From positions 8,103,501-8,167,500 of the forward strand of contig NZ_CP109444.1 in the NCBI RefSeq assembly GCF_036227225.1: DNA of 64,000 bases, written 5' to 3'. Below are positions 61,562 to 64,000 of the stretch, one piece after another; positions within the stretch are counted from its first letter, which is position 1; every line of letters starts with the position of its first letter. A program made the position numbers and the translations under genes. The DNA comes from Streptomyces sp. NBC_01478. Its GTDB lineage: Bacteria > Actinomycetota > Actinomycetes > Streptomycetales > Streptomycetaceae. The notes beneath the pieces were generated by a model. That model was not told where the DNA came from. It was given only the letters and a program-made list of their open reading frames with translations, and did no database searches.

Positions 61562-63387
61562 CAGTGGTCGCCCTCCCCGTGTGTGGCCCACTCCAGGAGG
61601 CCGATGAACGCCCGGTTCAGCAGTGCCGAATCGGCGGGGCGCAGGGGTCGCTGCGCCATCAGGAGTGCCTGCCCGTAGAGCGACTCCGTGGCCGTCCCGA
61701 TCAGGTCCCGGTCCCCCAGCGAACTGATGCGCCGGATCAGCGGGTTGAGATGGTTGAGCACGAGACGCGCGCGTGGAGCACTGCCCCGCAGCGAGCCCAG
61801 GATGCCCGCCCACAGGTCGTCGGCCTGCTCCTCGGCCTCCGCGCGGGCCTGCTCGTGCCGGGCCGAGCGGTCGTCCAGGTGCAGCGCGGGCACCGACAGC
61901 GGATGGAACGCCCGGAGGACGACATCACACCCCAGGGGGTCCAACTTGGCCCGCGCGGCGGCAAGGAAGTCCGCCAGCGCCAGCTCCTCGGCCGGGTCGA
62001 CCGAGTCCAGGTGCGCGGTCACGGTGTCCGAGTCCAGCTCGGCGACCACCGTCCCCGGGCGCACCGACGGCAGCGCCTCGACCAGCTCGCCGTCGTAGGT
62101 GTAACCGCCGTTGATCACCCCGATGCCCTGCGCGGACGCGATCGGGGCGACCTGCCGGTACTCCTCCACGGTCCGCGTGAAGTGCACCACCGGGTGCCGC
62201 TGCGCGAACTCCTCCAGGGACACCCGTCCGTCGGTCGTCTCGAAGGGGAGCCACGGCAGCATCGTGCGCAGCATCTCCTTGTCGTGCCGCGCCAGGGACT
62301 TCACCCCCAGGTGGTGCACCGACAGGAACGCGGCCAGCCGCTCCGGATCGCCCGCGGCCAGCCCGGTCAGCCAGGAACGAATCCTTTCCCCGAGCGCCTC
62401 CCGTACGGCGGCCAGCGTCTCGTCCTCGTACAGCGACTCGCGCGAGGCCGTGGGCCGCAGACTGTCCGTGTCCAGCACACAGCGCACGAAGAACGCCCAG
62501 TCGGGCAGCAGTTGTTCGGCCCGCTCGGTCAGCAGCATGCCCTTGAGGTGCACCCGGTGACTCGCCCGCTGCGCCGGACTCACGGCACCGGGAAGGACGT
62601 AGGCCACCCCCCGGATCCCCGCGAGCGGCACGGAGAGATCGATCGAGTCCAACGGCGTGAACCCGAACAGCTCGTGACAGTGCCGGGCCAGCGCCACCCG
62701 CCGGGTGCTGGGACTCGGGTACGGCCGGTCCCACGGCGCGGGCAGATCGGTGATCGCCTCGCCGTCCACCCGGACGTCGTAGGGCAGCAGCGCCCCGAAG
62801 TCCCGCGCCAGCGCGAGGACCCGCTCCTGGGAGAGCCACTCGCCGGCCCCGGCGCGCGCCACCAGGTGCACGGTGGTGCCCGGTTCGGCGCGCTCGGAGT
62901 CGGGCAGGGTCCGCACGGTGTACGACCCGTCGTCGGTCGCCGTCCACTCCACGGGCGGCGCGTCGGGCGTACGGGCGCTGCGGCTGACGACCCGGATCCG
63001 CTCGGCGACCACGAAACAGGCCAGCAACCCGATGCCGAACTGCCCGAGGAAGTCGGAGCGGGCCTCCTGGAGGCCGTCGGCGCGCTTGGAGCTACGGCCG
63101 ATCGTCGCGAGGAGGTTGTGCACGTCCGCCTCGGTGAGCCCGACACCGGAGTCCTCGACGCGCAGGGTGCTGCCCTCGACGTACAGGCGCACGAGGGCAG
63201 GGGAGTCGGGCTGCTCGGCCCGGCGGGCGGTGATCGCGTCCACCGCGTTCTGCAGCAGTTCGCGCAGATAGACCTTGGGGCTGGAGTAGAGGTGATGGGA
63301 GAGCAGGTCCACCAGACCGCGCAGGTCGACCTGGAACGTATGAGGTGACTGGGATGCCTGGGATGACTGTGAGGTCTGGGAGTCCAT
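61561..63387 (-). CDS. HSP90-family (HtpG-like) chaperone
   Basis: A 608-residue HSP90-family protein. ATG 63387 starts MDSQTSQSSQ, a Ser/Gln-rich leader. GHKL ATP-binding motifs: YLRELLQNAVDAI (Glu/Asn pair), DSGVGL, and GQFGIGLLACF. The middle domain has the catalytic-loop Arg motif TASRESLYEDE. The C-terminal dimerisation domain appears reduced, about 70 residues with LNHLNPLIRRI and LYGQALLMAQRPL. It is divergent from recG (170 bp gap) and translationally coupled to the TPR gene. No heat-shock operator such as CIRCE or HAIR was found upstream. Confidence 0.92.
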   Translation of the reverse strand: MDSQTSQSSQASQSPHTFQVDLRGLVDLLSHHLYSSPKVYLRELLQNAVDAITARRAEQPDSPALVRLYVEGSTLRVEDSGVGLTEADVHNLLATIGRSSKRADGLQEARSDFLGQFGIGLLACFVVAERIRVVSRSARTPDAPPVEWTATDDGSYTVRTLPDSERAEPGTTVHLVARAGAGEWLSQERVLALARDFGALLPYDVRVDGEAITDLPAPWDRPYPSPSTRRVALARHCHELFGFTPLDSIDLSVPLAGIRGVAYVLPGAVSPAQRASHRVHLKGMLLTERAEQLLPDWAFFVRCVLDTDSLRPTASRESLYEDETLAAVREALGERIRSWLTGLAAGDPERLAAFLSVHHLGVKSLARHDKEMLRTMLPWLPFETTDGRVSLEEFAQRHPVVHFTRTVEEYRQVAPIASAQGIGVINGGYTYDGELVEALPSVRPGTVVAELDSDTVTAHLDSVDPAEELALADFLAAARAKLDPLGCDVVLRAFHPLSVPALHLDDRSARHEQARAEAEEQADDLWAGILGSLRGSAPRARLVLNHLNPLIRRISSLGDRDLIGTATESLYGQALLMAQRPLRPADSALLNRAFIGLLEWATHGEGDH

Positions 63388-63556
63388 CGTCGCAGCGCCG
63401 AGGTGGGGGAGGTGCGTTCGGCGCGGGGGTCGGGCGGTCCCTGTGAGGCGGTGACCGCGGGGGGATGGCCGGAGCACGCCATCCTAGGCCGCGAACGACC
63501 CGCCTGACCAGGACTTTCGCAAGACGTATACGGCATTGTCAGTGGCGTGGTGTGCA

Positions 63557-64000
63557 ATGGATCTCGTGCCCGCACTGGAAGAACCACTAGAACAGCCATT
63601 GAAAACAGTGCTCGGCCCCGCCACCGCGAAGGTGATGGCCGAGCATCTCGGCCTGCACACCGTGGGCGACCTCCTGCACCACTATCCGCGCAGATACGAG
63701 GAGCGGGGCCAGCTCACGCACCTCGCCGACCTGCCGATGGACGAGCACGTCACCGTGGTTGCCCAGGTCGCCGACGCCCGCCTGCACACCTTCGCGTCCA
63801 GCAAGGCCCCCCGGGGCAAGGGCCAGCGCCTCGAAGTCACGATCACGGACGGCAGCGGCCGGCTCCAACTCGTCTTCTTCGGCTCGGGAGTTCACAAACC
63901 CCACAAGGAACTCCTGCCGGGCACACGCGCGATGTTCGCGGGCAAGGTCTCGGTCTTCAACCGCCGCCTGCAACTCGCGCATCCGGCATACGAGTTGCTG
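63557..64000 (+). CDS. recG: ATP-dependent DNA helicase RecG (partial, 3' end missing)
   Basis: The first 148 residues of RecG, cut by the window edge in frame. The N-terminal wedge domain is present: LKTVLGPATAKVMAEHLGLHTVGDLLHHYPRRYEERGQLTHLADL, then an OB fold with VTVVAQVADARLHTF, QRLEVTITDGSGRLQLVFF and LLPGTRAMFAGKVSVFNRRLQLAHPAYEL. RecG unwinds stalled forks and branched DNA. ATG 63557; the gap before it has a CGTATACG palindrome at 63525-63532 of unknown role. Confidence 0.95.
   Translation, partial: MDLVPALEEPLEQPLKTVLGPATAKVMAEHLGLHTVGDLLHHYPRRYEERGQLTHLADLPMDEHVTVVAQVADARLHTFASSKAPRGKGQRLEVTITDGSGRLQLVFFGSGVHKPHKELLPGTRAMFAGKVSVFNRRLQLAHPAYELL

Overview
The window is a stretch of a Streptomyces chromosome. 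The evidence is its very high G+C, strong third-position GC bias, frequent GTG/TTG starts, rare TTA codons, WhiJ/AbaA-type and conservon gene families, and a gene order (accB-accE, two conservons, gltX, a Gln/Glu tRNA array, ndgR-leuCD, hupS, cofC, plsC-gpsA, ddlA, thiL-thiD, rpmB, DAK protein, recG) that I recognise as the conserved core around SCO5535-SCO5566 of S. coelicolor. That correspondence is from memory, not a search.

Positions 1-26000 are accessory. First come three tandem paralogous lipoprotein genes (the first cut by the window edge). Next is a divergent pair of secreted glycosidases, a GH30 enzyme with a ricin-type lectin and a GH3 enzyme with extra carbohydrate-binding and Calx-beta modules, sharing a palindromic operator. 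These are followed by an OmpR-type two-component system, a VanJ-like phosphoesterase, a Gly-rich membrane protein, a secreted trypsin, a MarR/FUSC divergent pair, a NarL-type two-component system next to a three-gene ABC-2 exporter, a WhiJ/DUF397/AbaA-like locus, a STAND NTPase with TPRs, an MFS/AraC divergent pair, a YcaQ-like glycosylase and a YceI protein.

Positions 26000-40000 hold acyl-CoA carboxylase beta and epsilon subunits, a decayed NACHT-type gene, and two complete conservons (cvnA-B-C-D twice, both on the minus strand). From 40000 to the end is housekeeping: a 61-aa peptide gene of unknown role, an FAH-family hydrolase, gltX, five tRNA genes for Gln and Glu, ndgR divergent from leuCD, hupS, coenzyme F420 gene cofC, phospholipid genes plsC-gpsA, ddlA, thiamine genes thiL-thiD, rpmB, a DAK2 protein, and an unusual HSP90-like/TPR gene pair beside recG (cut by the window edge).

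Functional themes are signal sensing (two two-component systems, two conservons, WhiJ locus), envelope and secreted enzymes, and glutamate-tRNA and leucine metabolism. Two genes carry a TTA codon (ABC ATPase, STAND NTPase), which in Streptomyces implies dependence on the bldA tRNA. Several regulatory inverted repeats are visible and are listed. No rRNA, CRISPR, phage or insertion sequence was seen.
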